From: Mesorhizobium amorphae CCNWGS0123
Lineage (GTDB): Bacteria; Pseudomonadota; Alphaproteobacteria; Rhizobiales; Rhizobiaceae
NCBI RefSeq assembly: GCF_001686985.1
Contig: NZ_CP015318.1
Location: 4,896,001-4,960,000 of the forward strand
Reading direction: 5' to 3'
DNA length: 64,000 nt
The stretch's first letter is position 1; every line of letters begins with the position of its first letter. Under the pieces are notes generated by a model that was not told the DNA's origin, made no database searches, and worked only from the letters and a program-made list of their open reading frames with translations. A program made the translations under genes and the position numbers. Positions 32,979 to 41,294 of this stretch are shown here, piece after piece.

Positions 32979-33003
32979 TCATGGATATACTTTATCATGG
33001 ATA
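32979..33003. promoter_or_regulatory. Pair of direct repeats upstream of the Rrf2 gene
   Basis: TCATGGATA occurs at 32979-32987 and again at 32995-33003, 16 bases apart start to start, 17-41 bases before the Rrf2 start codon. An AT-rich context and position over the likely core promoter suggest an autoregulatory operator. Confidence 0.5.
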
Positions 33004-33026
33004 ACTATTATCCGCAATAGCAGACC

Positions 33027-33058
33027 AAAAAAGCAGCGGCGCCCGCAAGCGCCGCTGC
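33027..33058 (-). terminator. Intrinsic terminator of the preT-preA operon
   Basis: On the minus strand GCAGCGGCGC and GCGCCGCTGC form a perfect 10-bp stem around TTGCGG and are followed directly by TTTTTT. It lies 35 bases after the preA stop codon. Confidence 0.92.
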
Positions 33059-33092
33059 CTCTTTGCCCTCGCCTTATGACGTTGAGGCGCCT

Positions 33093-34412
33093 TTACTCCG
33101 CCGCCACCTTGGCCATCGGATTGTTCGGATGCGTCGTCCAGTTGGCATAGACCGGCGACACCGGCTTGCCGGTGCGCTGGTCCATCGCGCCAGCCGCCAG
33201 CGGCTCCATGGTGATGCAGTTTTCCACGGGGCAGACATTGACGCACAGATTGCAGCCGACGCATTCGGCCTCGATCACCTCGAAGTGCCGCTTGCCGTCG
33301 ACCATGCTGGTGATCGCCTGGTGCGAGGTGTCCTCGCAGGCGATGTGGCAGCGGCCGCACTTGATGCAGGCGTCCTGGTCGATATGCGCCTTGGCGACAT
33401 AGTTGAGGTTGAGATACTGCCAGTCGGTGACATTGGGCGTGGCCCGGCCGACAATGTCGTCGAGCGAGGCATGGCCCTTCTCATCCATCCAGTTCTCGAG
33501 GCCGGCAATCATTTCCTGCACGATCTTGAAGCCGTAGGTCATCGCCGCCGTGCATACTTGCACATTGCCGGCGCCGAGCGCCATGAATTCGGCCGCGTCG
33601 CGCCAGGTGGTGATGCCGCCAATGCCAGAGATCGGCAAGCCGCGCGTTTCAGGATCGCGCGCGATCTCGGCCACCATGTTCATGGCGATCGGCTTCACCG
33701 CCGGGCCGCAATAGCCGCCATGCGAACCCTTGCCGTCGATGGTCGGCTGCGGCGCGAAGCTGTCGAGATCGACGCCGGTGATCGAATTGATGGTGTTGAT
33801 CAGCGACACCGCGTCGGTGCCGCCGGACAGCGCCGCCCGCGCCGGCTTGCGCACATCGGTGATATTGGGCGTCAGCTTGGTGATGACCGGCATGCGGGTG
33901 TTTTGCTTGCACCAGCGCACCACCATCTCGATATATTCCGGCACCTGGCCGACAGCCGCGCCCATGCCGCGTTCCGACATGCCGTGCGGACAACCGAAAT
34001 TGAGCTCGATGCCGTCGGCCTCCGTCTCCTCGACCACCGGCAGGATCGCCTTCCAGGCGTCTTCGACGCATGGCACCATCAGCGAGACGACGATGGCGCG
34101 GTCGGGCCAGTCCTTCTTGACCTGCTTGATCTCGCGCAGATTGACCTGCAGGTCGCGGTCGGTGATCAGCTCGATGTTGTTGAGGCCGAGCAGGCGGCGG
34201 TCCGCACCCCAGATCGCGCCATAGCGCGGCCCGTTGACATTGACCACCGGCGGCCCCTCTTCGCCGAGCGTCTTCCAGACGACGCCACCCCAGCCGGCCT
34301 TGAAGGCACGGATGACATTGTAAGCCTTGTCGGTCGGCGGCGCCGAAGCCAGCCAGAACGGATTTGGCGATTTGATGCCGACGAAATTGTTACGGATGTC
34401 TGCCATGCTCAT
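33093..34412 (-). CDS. preA: NAD-dependent dihydropyrimidine dehydrogenase subunit PreA
   Basis: The 439-residue protein has a dihydroorotate-dehydrogenase-type FMN barrel (residues about 5-310: NPFWLASAPPTDKAYNVIRA, ELNFGCPHGMSERGMGAAVG, ISGIGGITTWRDAAEFMALG). A C-terminal ferredoxin domain carries two 4Fe-4S motifs, CIKCGRCHIACED and CVGCNLCVNVCPVEN. It reduces uracil or thymine to the dihydro form, the first step of reductive degradation, with PreT supplying electrons from NADH. Its start overlaps the preT stop by four bases. Confidence 0.94.
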   Translation of the reverse strand: MSMADIRNNFVGIKSPNPFWLASAPPTDKAYNVIRAFKAGWGGVVWKTLGEEGPPVVNVNGPRYGAIWGADRRLLGLNNIELITDRDLQVNLREIKQVKKDWPDRAIVVSLMVPCVEDAWKAILPVVEETEADGIELNFGCPHGMSERGMGAAVGQVPEYIEMVVRWCKQNTRMPVITKLTPNITDVRKPARAALSGGTDAVSLINTINSITGVDLDSFAPQPTIDGKGSHGGYCGPAVKPIAMNMVAEIARDPETRGLPISGIGGITTWRDAAEFMALGAGNVQVCTAAMTYGFKIVQEMIAGLENWMDEKGHASLDDIVGRATPNVTDWQYLNLNYVAKAHIDQDACIKCGRCHIACEDTSHQAITSMVDGKRHFEVIEAECVGCNLCVNVCPVENCITMEPLAAGAMDQRTGKPVSPVYANWTTHPNNPMAKVAAE

Positions 34413-35773
34413 GCCCTCCCGTTCGAGGTCAGTGCCCGGTTGATGCTTTCCGCCGCGTCGCGGCCTTGCGCCACGGCCGAGACGGTGAGGTCGTCACCGC
34501 CGAAGATGCAGTCGCCGCCGGCCCAGACCTTGGCCAGCGAGGTGCGGCCTTCCGCATCGACCTTTATGCGGCCGGCTTCGAGTTCGATCGATGCCTCGCT
34601 GCCGTTGAGCGCGGCCGGGACAAAACTCTGGCCGATTGCCTTGAACACCTGGTCGGCGACGAGCGTCAGCATCTCGCCGGTCCCGGCGAGCTTGTCGTCG
34701 TTCATTGCCGTGTATTCGAGCTCGATGCCCGACACCTTGCCACCTTCGGCAATGACGCGCTTCGGCTGCAGCCAGTGGCGGATGGTGACGCCGTTGGCCG
34801 CGGCCAGATCCTGTTCAAAACCTGAAGCATTCATATGCTCCTGGCCGCGCCGGTAGCAGATCGTCACCTCCTCGGCGCCGAGCAGCTTCGACTGCACCGC
34901 GGCATCGATCGCCGTCATGCCGCCGCCGATGACGACGACGCGCCGGCCGACCGGCAGGCCGGAAAGATCGCTGGCCTGGCGCAGTTCGGCGATGAACTCG
35001 ACGGCGTTGGTGACGCCTGCCGCATCCTCGCCATCGGCACGCAGCGCGTTGACGCCGACAAGCCCCATGCCGAGGAAAACTGCATCGTAATTCCTGATCA
35101 GGTCCGACAGCTGATAGTCACGACCGAGCGCCTTGCCGTTCTGGATGTCGATGCCGCCGATCGAGGTCACATAATCGACCTCGGCCTGCGCGAAATTGTC
35201 GACGCTCTTGTAAGCCGCGATGCCATATTCATTAAGCCCGCCGGCCTTCGGGCGCGCCTCCAGGATGGTCACGTCATGGCCATGCCGGGCAAGCCGGTGT
35301 GCGGCTGCCAGTCCCGCCGGTCCGGCACCGACCACGGCAATGCTCCTTCCGGTCGGTTCCGGGCGCGGATAGAATTGCTTGTTCTCGCTCATCGCGACAT
35401 CGGTGGCATAGCGCTGCAGGCGGCCGATCTGCACCGGCTTGCCTTCCGCCACCTCGCGCACGCAGACTTCCTCGCACAGCGTCTCGGTCGGGCAGACGCG
35501 GGCGCACATGCCGCCCAGAATGTTCTGGTCGAAGATCGTCTTGGCCGAACCGATCGGATTGCCGGTCGAGATCTGGCGGATGAACAGCGGGATGTCGATC
35601 GAGGTCGGACACGCGTTCATGCACGGCGCGTCGTAGCAGAAATAGCAGCGATCGGATTCGACCAGCGCCTCGTGATGATCAAGCGGCGGATGCAGGTCGG
35701 AAAAATTGTCGGCATATTGCTCGGATGACAGCCGGCCACCGGCTATGCCTTCCTTGAAATGACCAGTCGCCAT
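34409..35773 (-). CDS. preT: NAD-dependent dihydropyrimidine dehydrogenase subunit PreT
   Basis: The 454-residue protein resembles the GltD-like half of dihydropyrimidine dehydrogenase. An N-terminal iron-sulfur region has CYFCYDAPCMNACP and CARVCPTETLCEEVC. An FAD motif, AVVGAGPAGLAAAHRLA, lies near residue 148, a second nucleotide motif VVVIGGGMTAIDAA near residue 280, and WAGGDCIFGGDDLTVSA near the end. It oxidises NADH and passes electrons to PreA. AAGGGGAA precedes the ATG at 35773. A RutR-box-like site lies about 50 bases upstream. Confidence 0.93.
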   Translation of the reverse strand: MATGHFKEGIAGGRLSSEQYADNFSDLHPPLDHHEALVESDRCYFCYDAPCMNACPTSIDIPLFIRQISTGNPIGSAKTIFDQNILGGMCARVCPTETLCEEVCVREVAEGKPVQIGRLQRYATDVAMSENKQFYPRPEPTGRSIAVVGAGPAGLAAAHRLARHGHDVTILEARPKAGGLNEYGIAAYKSVDNFAQAEVDYVTSIGGIDIQNGKALGRDYQLSDLIRNYDAVFLGMGLVGVNALRADGEDAAGVTNAVEFIAELRQASDLSGLPVGRRVVVIGGGMTAIDAAVQSKLLGAEEVTICYRRGQEHMNASGFEQDLAAANGVTIRHWLQPKRVIAEGGKVSGIELEYTAMNDDKLAGTGEMLTLVADQVFKAIGQSFVPAALNGSEASIELEAGRIKVDAEGRTSLAKVWAGGDCIFGGDDLTVSAVAQGRDAAESINRALTSNGRA

Positions 35774-35822
35774 TCCGGTTCCCCTTGTTTTCGTTTTGGG
35801 GAAGGCTAGCACGTTTTATTTT

Positions 35823-35838
35823 TTTATCAATTGGTCAA
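35823..35838. promoter_or_regulatory. RutR-box-like operator upstream of preT
   Basis: TTTATCAATTGGTCAA keeps the right half-site TGGTCAA of the RutR box exactly and differs at two positions in the left half. It lies 50-65 bases before the preT start codon, in the only gap large enough for a promoter. Confidence 0.55.
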
Positions 35839-35871
35839 TTTTCAGTCAAGGTACTGAAATCTTTCGATAAA

Positions 35872-35894
35872 AACATGATAATTATAGTCATGTT
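35872..35894 (-). terminator. AT-rich hairpin at the end of the ChaC-like gene
   Basis: AACATGA and TCATGTT form a 7-bp stem that overlaps the ChaC-like stop codon and is followed on the minus strand by TTTA. The loop contains TATAAT on the minus strand, so the same bases could serve as a -10 element for preT. Confidence 0.45.
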
Positions 35895-36616
35895 ATGGGA
35901 ACTGCCGACACGGACTGAGCACCGGTCTCAACATGGCCATGGATCGACCTGATCTCATCCGCGACCAGCCGCTGAAGCCGCCACAGATTGCGGTCGCGAA
36001 TGCCGAATTCTTCGAGGTGGCTGACCGTGTTGTAGAGGTACTCCGCTCCGGAGCCGACATGCCCGCAGGCGCGCGCCAGCACCTTTGCCACCGTCTCCAA
36101 CGGCTGGTTGAGCGAGGTGCCCCTGCCGGTCACCCCGACCCAGAAGCCCAGCGCCCGCAACGTCGCTTGTGCCGTGCGCACCGGAACCCATCGCACCGAG
36201 CCGGTGCTCTCGTGATCGTCGATCTCGCGCCGCAGCAGCCTTTCGATCTGCGCAGGCTTCTCACCGTCGGGCAGACGGTAGATCACACCATCGCATCGCC
36301 CGCCCCGTTCGAGCGCCAACATCAGGCCCGGCTGCGCGGCGCTGCCGCGCCAGCGGACCATGTCGAGGCAGAAGGACCGATGCCAGCCATAGGCGGTGGC
36401 ACGTTGCCGCTCGACGGACTCGAAGGCCGGCTTCCAGATCAGCGAGCCATAGGCAAACACCCATAACGGCCCCTCGTCGGCTTCATCAGACAGACGCAAG
36501 GCCAGAGTCCGGAAATCGTCATCGTTCAGCTGCGTCCAACTGCCATCAGGGCCGGGATCGGCCTCCTCCCGATGGCACAGTGCGACAAGGTCCGGCGTGA
36601 GCGACATCTGGCGCAT
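35888..36616 (-). CDS. ChaC-like gamma-glutamylcyclotransferase
   Basis: The 242-residue protein has the ChaC signature: the substrate loop LWVFAYGSLIWKPAFE near residue 53, RSFCLDMVRWRGSAAQPGLM, and the acidic block RLLRREIDDHESTGSVRWVPV. SHLEEFGIRDRNLWRLQRLV near the end is also typical of the bacterial ChaC group. These enzymes break glutathione into 5-oxoproline and Cys-Gly. The start at 36616 follows GAGGGG; the frame is open far upstream but that region is antisense to the VOC gene. It is divergent from the VOC gene. Confidence 0.85.
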   Translation of the reverse strand: MRQMSLTPDLVALCHREEADPGPDGSWTQLNDDDFRTLALRLSDEADEGPLWVFAYGSLIWKPAFESVERQRATAYGWHRSFCLDMVRWRGSAAQPGLMLALERGGRCDGVIYRLPDGEKPAQIERLLRREIDDHESTGSVRWVPVRTAQATLRALGFWVGVTGRGTSLNQPLETVAKVLARACGHVGSGAEYLYNTVSHLEEFGIRDRNLWRLQRLVADEIRSIHGHVETGAQSVSAVPIT

Positions 36617-36790
36617 GGACAACCCCTCAATGACGGGCAAGCAAAGTCGAAAACCGCAAGGCGCGCAAGATTGCGAAGTGCCGCGTCTTGCCGTCCTCGA
36701 TTTCTGGCCCAGATGTCGGATTTCTGTCGCGAGGATCGTCCTAAGATGGATCGGCCGCGATCGACGCATGAAACGGTGAGGAGACCGACA

Positions 36791-37567
36791 ATGCCCAAAT
36801 CCCCCCTGCCATTCTTCTGGTACGAGTTGATGACCACCGACCTCGACGCCGCCGAGGCCTTCTACACCGCAGTCGTAGGCTGGACCGCGCAACCTTTCGA
36901 CATGGCGCCCGGTATGCCGCCCTACATCGTCATGAATGTCGGCGAGCGCGGCGTCAGCGGGCTGATGACCTTGCCGGAGGACGCCGCCAAGATGGGCATG
37001 CCGCCGGCCTGGCTCGGTTACATCCACACCAAAGATGTCGACGCCGCGACGAAATCGCTGAAGGACGCCGGCGGCGCGGTTCACCGCGCGCCCGACGACA
37101 TTCCGCGCGTCGGCCGCTTTGCCGTGGTTGCCGACCCGCAGGGTGCCACCTTCATGCTCCTGCAACCCAACGGTCCCGATCAGCCGCCGGTGCCAGCCAG
37201 CACGCCCGGCCACATAGGCTGGCACGAACTCTATGCGTCGGACTGGAAGGCCGCCTTCGATTTCTATTCCGGTCAGTTCGGTTGGACCAAGGGCGATTCG
37301 ATGGATATGGGGCCGATGGGCACTTACCAGACTTTTGGGGCCGGCCCCGAATCCGGCGGCGGCATGATGAACAAGCCGCAGCAGATCCCGGTGCCGGTCT
37401 GGCAGTTCTATTTCAACGTGCCTGCCATCGATGCGGCGGCCAAGCGCGTCACCGACAATGGCGGCAAGATCCTGATGGGTCCGATGGAAGTGCCCGGCGG
37501 CAGCTGGATCGTGCAGTGCCAGGATCCGCAAGGCGCACATTTCGCGCTGATGGCGCCGGTTCGATAG
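36791..37567 (+). CDS. Two-domain VOC (glyoxalase/bleomycin-resistance fold) protein
   Basis: The 258-residue protein is two VOC modules in tandem. The first runs from FFWYELMTTDLDAAEAFYTAV to VVADPQGATFMLLQP, the second from IGWHELYASDWKAAFDFYSGQFGW to VQCQDPQGAHFALMAP. The repeated DLDAAEAFY/DWKAAFDFY and DPQGAxF motifs show internal duplication. Such proteins bind a metal and act on small electrophiles or bind hydrophobic ligands; the substrate is unknown. GAGGAG precedes the ATG at 36791. A rhizobial-type palindromic repeat follows the stop. Confidence 0.85.
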   Translation: MPKSPLPFFWYELMTTDLDAAEAFYTAVVGWTAQPFDMAPGMPPYIVMNVGERGVSGLMTLPEDAAKMGMPPAWLGYIHTKDVDAATKSLKDAGGAVHRAPDDIPRVGRFAVVADPQGATFMLLQPNGPDQPPVPASTPGHIGWHELYASDWKAAFDFYSGQFGWTKGDSMDMGPMGTYQTFGAGPESGGGMMNKPQQIPVPVWQFYFNVPAIDAAAKRVTDNGGKILMGPMEVPGGSWIVQCQDPQGAHFALMAPVR

Positions 37568-37574
37568 CAGCGTC

Positions 37575-37672
37575 GCGCCGAGATTTGACGAAACCGGCAG
37601 CGACGCCGATCTCCCCCCAAGTGGGGGAGATGTCCGGCAGGACAGAGGGGACGCCGTCCCGCCGGCCCTGCG
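37575..37672. repeat. Palindromic intergenic repeat with a C/G-run hairpin
   Basis: The block between the VOC gene and the next convergent gene contains ATCTCCCCC and GGGGGAGAT forming a perfect 9-bp stem (37609-37631). A smaller GGGAC/GTCCC hairpin follows. The sequence around the first stem, with CCGGCAGCGACGCCGATCTC, matches a repeat I know as common in Mesorhizobium-type genomes. The outer limits are approximate. Confidence 0.6.
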
Positions 37673-37682
37673 CTCTTTGAGG

Positions 37683-38171
37683 CTACTCCGGCGCCAACAC
37701 CGCAACCTTTAGGTTCGCCTGCTTCGCACCGCTGAGCTGGATTGTGGCCGGACCGGCGGACAGCTTGAAGCGCAGGCTCTTGCGGATGCCCGGGCAGGTC
37801 TTTACGCCGCTGAAGCCCACCGACTTCATGGCACGGCCGTCCTGAATGACATCGATCCAGGCCTCGTCGGAGAGGGTTATCTGGATTGTCCCTTCGGGCG
37901 GGACAACCAGGCTGGCGGTCGCGCCAAAGGTGCCAGACGCCGGAGGCCGTTCAGGCGCAACCTCGAAGGCAACAGTGTCGATCGGCTCCAGAGAAAGGTC
38001 CGCGGCCGCTTCGGTCTCCAGCGTCGCGCCTGGCCGTGCTGCCGGCGCTGCCGGAAACAGCGCCTGCTCGCGTGTCACCGGCCATTTGAAGGCAGCACAG
38101 CCGGCGTCGTCGGCCATGGCGACGCTGGTCCCTGCAAGGATGGCGAATAGGCTTATGGCGACTTTTTTCAT
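37683..38171 (-). CDS. Secreted protein of unknown function
   Basis: The 162-residue product has a signal peptide (KKVAISLFAILAGTSVAMA) and a mature part with GCAAFKWPVTREQALF and ASLVVPPEGTIQITLSDEAWIDVIQDG. The latter looks like a small beta-sandwich. Two cysteines (GCAAF, KTCPG) could form a disulfide. It stands alone between a palindromic repeat and a DoxX gene. No family is recognised. The start at 38171 was chosen for the signal peptide; 38252 is an earlier ATG with no signal character. Confidence 0.7.
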   Translation of the reverse strand: MKKVAISLFAILAGTSVAMADDAGCAAFKWPVTREQALFPAAPAARPGATLETEAAADLSLEPIDTVAFEVAPERPPASGTFGATASLVVPPEGTIQITLSDEAWIDVIQDGRAMKSVGFSGVKTCPGIRKSLRFKLSAGPATIQLSGAKQANLKVAVLAPE

Positions 38172-38376
38172 GGCAAAGGGAACCCCACAAGTTTGGAATA
38201 CCCACACAATACAACCATTGCGATAATAATGCAACCATAGAGAGAAAAACACGAACGGCCAGATTGGCGAACATTTCCAATCACCGATTGTTGATGGCAG
38301 GCCGTGGGAAGTGAATGGTCCGTTGCCGGGCGATAATCTATGGCCGGGCCGAAGGGTTGGAAAAATGGAGTTTTAG

Positions 38377-38769
38377 ATGAAGCTTTTTGAAAGTCTTGCC
38401 GGATTTCAGCCGCAGGCGCTGGGCGTGCTGCGCATCATGACCGCGCTGCAGTTCATCGAGCACGGCTCGCAAAAACTGTTCAACTTTCCCGTCGGCGAGC
38501 ACGCCGGCACCTTGACCGGGCTGATGCTGGCCGCCGCCATCCTTGAATTCGTCGGCGGCATCCTGCTGGCGCTTGGGCTGTTGACCCGGCCGGTGGCGTT
38601 CCTGCTCTGCGGCGAGATGGCGGTCGCCTATTTCATGGCGCATTATCCGCGCGACTTCTTCCCGGTCAACAACGGCGGCGATGCGGCCATCTCGTTCTGC
38701 TTCATCTTCCTCTATCTGGTGTTTGCCGGCGCCGGCGCCTTCGCGCTGGACAACCGCCGCAGCGCCTGA
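38377..38769 (+). CDS. DoxX-family membrane protein
   Basis: The 130-residue protein has the DoxX layout of four helices: QALGVLRIMTALQFIEHGSQ, TGLMLAAAILEFVGGILLAL, TRPVAFLLCGEMAVAYFMA and FCFIFLYLVFAGAGAFAL. The HGSQKLF motif after helix 1 and AYFMAHYPRDFFPVNNGGDAA are typical of the subgroup. ATGGAG lies ten bases before the ATG at 38377. It converges on the flavoprotein gene, and their stop codons sit in one inverted repeat. Confidence 0.85.
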   Translation: MKLFESLAGFQPQALGVLRIMTALQFIEHGSQKLFNFPVGEHAGTLTGLMLAAAILEFVGGILLALGLLTRPVAFLLCGEMAVAYFMAHYPRDFFPVNNGGDAAISFCFIFLYLVFAGAGAFALDNRRSA

Positions 38770-38798
38770 CGCGCAGGAGGATGCGTGCCGTCAGGCGC
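38762..38798. terminator. Inverted repeat spanning two convergent stop codons
   Basis: GCGCCTGACG (38762-38771) and CGTCAGGCGC (38789-38798) pair perfectly over 10 bp with a 17-base loop. The left arm contains the DoxX stop and the right arm the flavoprotein stop. This would be a shared bidirectional terminator. Confidence 0.6.
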
Positions 38799-41232
38799 GC
38801 ATCCTTTCGAAATTCGCATCGAACAGCGGCACAGGTTGCATGCGTGCGGCATGGCGCTTGCCCAGCAATTCGATCTCGAAACCGTCGCTCTCGTCGGCAA
38901 TCTCCTTCGGCACATAGCCGATGGCGACGGACTTTTTCGAATGATGCGCGTAGCCTCCCGAGGTGACCCAGCCGCGCACAGCGCCGTCGAACCAGATCGG
39001 CTCGTCGCCGATGACATCGGCATCGTCGGCTTCGACGATGAAGGTTCGCAAACGCAGCCTGCCGCCTTGCTTGCGCTCGGCAAGCGCCGCTTGCTTGCCG
39101 ATGAAATTGGCCTCCTTGCCGTAGGCGACGAAGCGATCGAGCCCGGCCTCCAGCGGTCCGTAGATCGGTCGGTATTCGCGCGCCCATGAGCCGTAATTCT
39201 TCTCCAGCCTGAGCGAATTGAGCGCACGCGAACCGAACAGGCCTATGCCGAATTCCTCGCCCGCCGCCATCAGCGCCTGGAACGCCGCCCGCTGGTATTC
39301 CGGCGCCACCCACATCTCGTAGCCGAGATCGCCCGTATAGCTGACACGGCCCACAAGGCACGGCGCCATGCCGATGTCCATCCTGGCAATCGCCATGAAC
39401 GGAAAAGCGGTATTGGAGACATCCGCCCGCGTCACCTTTGCCAGCAAGTCCCGCGCCATCGGCCCGGCGACGGCCAGGCCTGTCAGCTTCGGCCCCAGCG
39501 CCTCGATGCGCACCGACCCATCTTCGGGCAGATGCGCCTCGAACCAGCGCATGTGGTACTGCTCGGCAATGCCGGAGCCGGCGACGAACCATTCACCCCT
39601 GTTGGAATTCGGGGCGCCAATGTTGGCGAGCGTGAAATCGCCGATCAGCCTGCCGTCATCTTTCAGCATCGGCGCCAGCGTCATGCGGCCGAGTTTCGGC
39701 AGCTTGCAGGCAAGCAGGCGGTCGAGCCAGCTGGCTGCCCCCTCGCCCGTGACCTTGTATTTGGCAAAGTTCGAAATCTCCGCCAGCCCGACGCTGCCAC
39801 GAACCGACGCGACCTCGCGGGCAACGTGGGAAAAATCGCTCGAACGCCGCCACGAGAACTCATCCTTGACGCCCTCAGGCGCATACCAGAGCGGCACCTC
39901 CAGCCCATAGGAGACACCCCACTGCGCGCCTTTGGCTGACAAAAGGTCGTAGACCGGCGTCGTCTTCAGCGGCCGCCCGGCCGGCAATTCCTCATTGGGG
40001 AAGCGGATCGAGAAACGGCGCGAATAGTTCTGGCGCACCTTGGCATTGGTGTAGGCCATCGTCGCCCAGTCACCATAGCGCGAAACGTCCATCGCCCAGA
40101 TGTCGGCGCCCGGATCGCCCTCGATCATCCAGTTCGACAGAGCGAGGCCGACGCCGCCGCCCTGCGAGAATCCCGCCATGACGCCGCAGGCGACCCAAAA
40201 ACGCGGCAGGCCGCGCACAGGACCGACCAGCGGATTGCCGTCAGGCGCAAAGGTGAAGGGCCCGTTGATGATCTGCTTGATGCCGGTGTTCTGGAAGGCC
40301 GGGAAATGCCGGAAGCCGACTTCGAGCGACGGCGCGATGCGGTCGATGTCCGGCTCCAGCAATTCATGGCCGAAATTCCACGGCGTCTGGAATTCGGACC
40401 ATGGCTTGTTGGCCTTTTCATAGGTGCCCATCAGCATGCCGCCGCGCTCCTGGCGCAGATACAGCTCGCCGTCGAAATCGACCGCGTGGATGATCTCGGC
40501 TCCTGTTTTCTGGTTCCAGGCGGCGACCTCCGGCATGTCCTCGGTGATCAGATACATGTGCTCCATCGCCAGCACCGGCAATTCGAGCCCAACCATGCGG
40601 CCGACCTCGCGCGCCCAGAGACCGCCGGCGTTGACGACATGCTCGGCCACCACCTCGCCCTTGTTGGTGATGACGCGCCACAGCCCATCGGGGCGGCGCA
40701 CAATGTCTTCGACCTTGGTGAAGCGTTCCACTTCCGCCCCAAGCTTCCTCGCGGCCTTGGCATAGGCATGCGTGACGCCCGACGGATCGAGATGGCCGTC
40801 TTCCCTATTGCGCACCGCGCCGACGAACTGGCTGGGGTCAAGCAGCGGCATTAGTTCGGCCGCCTCTTTCGCCGAGATCTCCTCGAGGTCGATGCCGAGA
40901 TAGCGGCCCTTGGCGACGACGCCGCGCAGCCAGTCGAGCCGCGCCTCGGTGGCCGCCAGCAGCACGCCACCGGTCAAATGCACGCCGGTCGCCTGCCCCG
41001 ACAGTTCCTCGATCTCCTTGTAGAGCGAGATCGTGTACTTCTGCAGCTTGGCGACGTTGGGGTCGCCATTGATCGTGTGCATGCCGCCGGCCGCATGCCA
41101 GGTCGAGCCCGAGGTCAGCTCATCGCGCTCGAGAAGCACGACATCAGTCCAGCCATGGCGGGCGAGGTGGAACAGCACGGAACATCCGACGACGCCACCG
41201 CCAATGACCACGACCTTTGCATGCGATTTCAT
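38791..41232 (-). CDS. Dimethylglycine/sarcosine-dehydrogenase-like flavoprotein with GcvT domain
   Basis: The 813-residue protein has an N-terminal FAD domain (KVVVIGGGVVGCSVLFHLARH, GSTWHAAGGMHTINGD, with the histidine often carrying covalent FAD in this family). A middle FAO domain ends near residue 430, and a C-terminal aminomethyltransferase (GcvT) half starts about residue 470 (YKVTGEGAASWLDRL, GDLGYEMWV, GSRALNSLRLEKNYGSW). This is the layout of dimethylglycine and sarcosine dehydrogenases, which oxidise N-methyl groups and hand formaldehyde to THF. It follows the MttB-like gene by 61 bases on the same strand, so the pair likely handles N-methylated glycines. No adjacent sox or dgcAB genes are seen. 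Confidence 0.86.
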   Translation of the reverse strand: MKSHAKVVVIGGGVVGCSVLFHLARHGWTDVVLLERDELTSGSTWHAAGGMHTINGDPNVAKLQKYTISLYKEIEELSGQATGVHLTGGVLLAATEARLDWLRGVVAKGRYLGIDLEEISAKEAAELMPLLDPSQFVGAVRNREDGHLDPSGVTHAYAKAARKLGAEVERFTKVEDIVRRPDGLWRVITNKGEVVAEHVVNAGGLWAREVGRMVGLELPVLAMEHMYLITEDMPEVAAWNQKTGAEIIHAVDFDGELYLRQERGGMLMGTYEKANKPWSEFQTPWNFGHELLEPDIDRIAPSLEVGFRHFPAFQNTGIKQIINGPFTFAPDGNPLVGPVRGLPRFWVACGVMAGFSQGGGVGLALSNWMIEGDPGADIWAMDVSRYGDWATMAYTNAKVRQNYSRRFSIRFPNEELPAGRPLKTTPVYDLLSAKGAQWGVSYGLEVPLWYAPEGVKDEFSWRRSSDFSHVAREVASVRGSVGLAEISNFAKYKVTGEGAASWLDRLLACKLPKLGRMTLAPMLKDDGRLIGDFTLANIGAPNSNRGEWFVAGSGIAEQYHMRWFEAHLPEDGSVRIEALGPKLTGLAVAGPMARDLLAKVTRADVSNTAFPFMAIARMDIGMAPCLVGRVSYTGDLGYEMWVAPEYQRAAFQALMAAGEEFGIGLFGSRALNSLRLEKNYGSWAREYRPIYGPLEAGLDRFVAYGKEANFIGKQAALAERKQGGRLRLRTFIVEADDADVIGDEPIWFDGAVRGWVTSGGYAHHSKKSVAIGYVPKEIADESDGFEIELLGKRHAARMQPVPLFDANFERMRA

Positions 41233-41294
41233 GGTTTTCTCGTCATTTCAGTGAGTTGGACGAATGAAGTGAATCAGGATTGGAAGATCGGACA

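Noticed and set aside
36617..37705. Upstream extension of the ChaC-like frame by about 360 codons
   Set aside because: The extension runs antisense through the VOC gene; a good ribosome site and the family N-terminus place the start at 36616.
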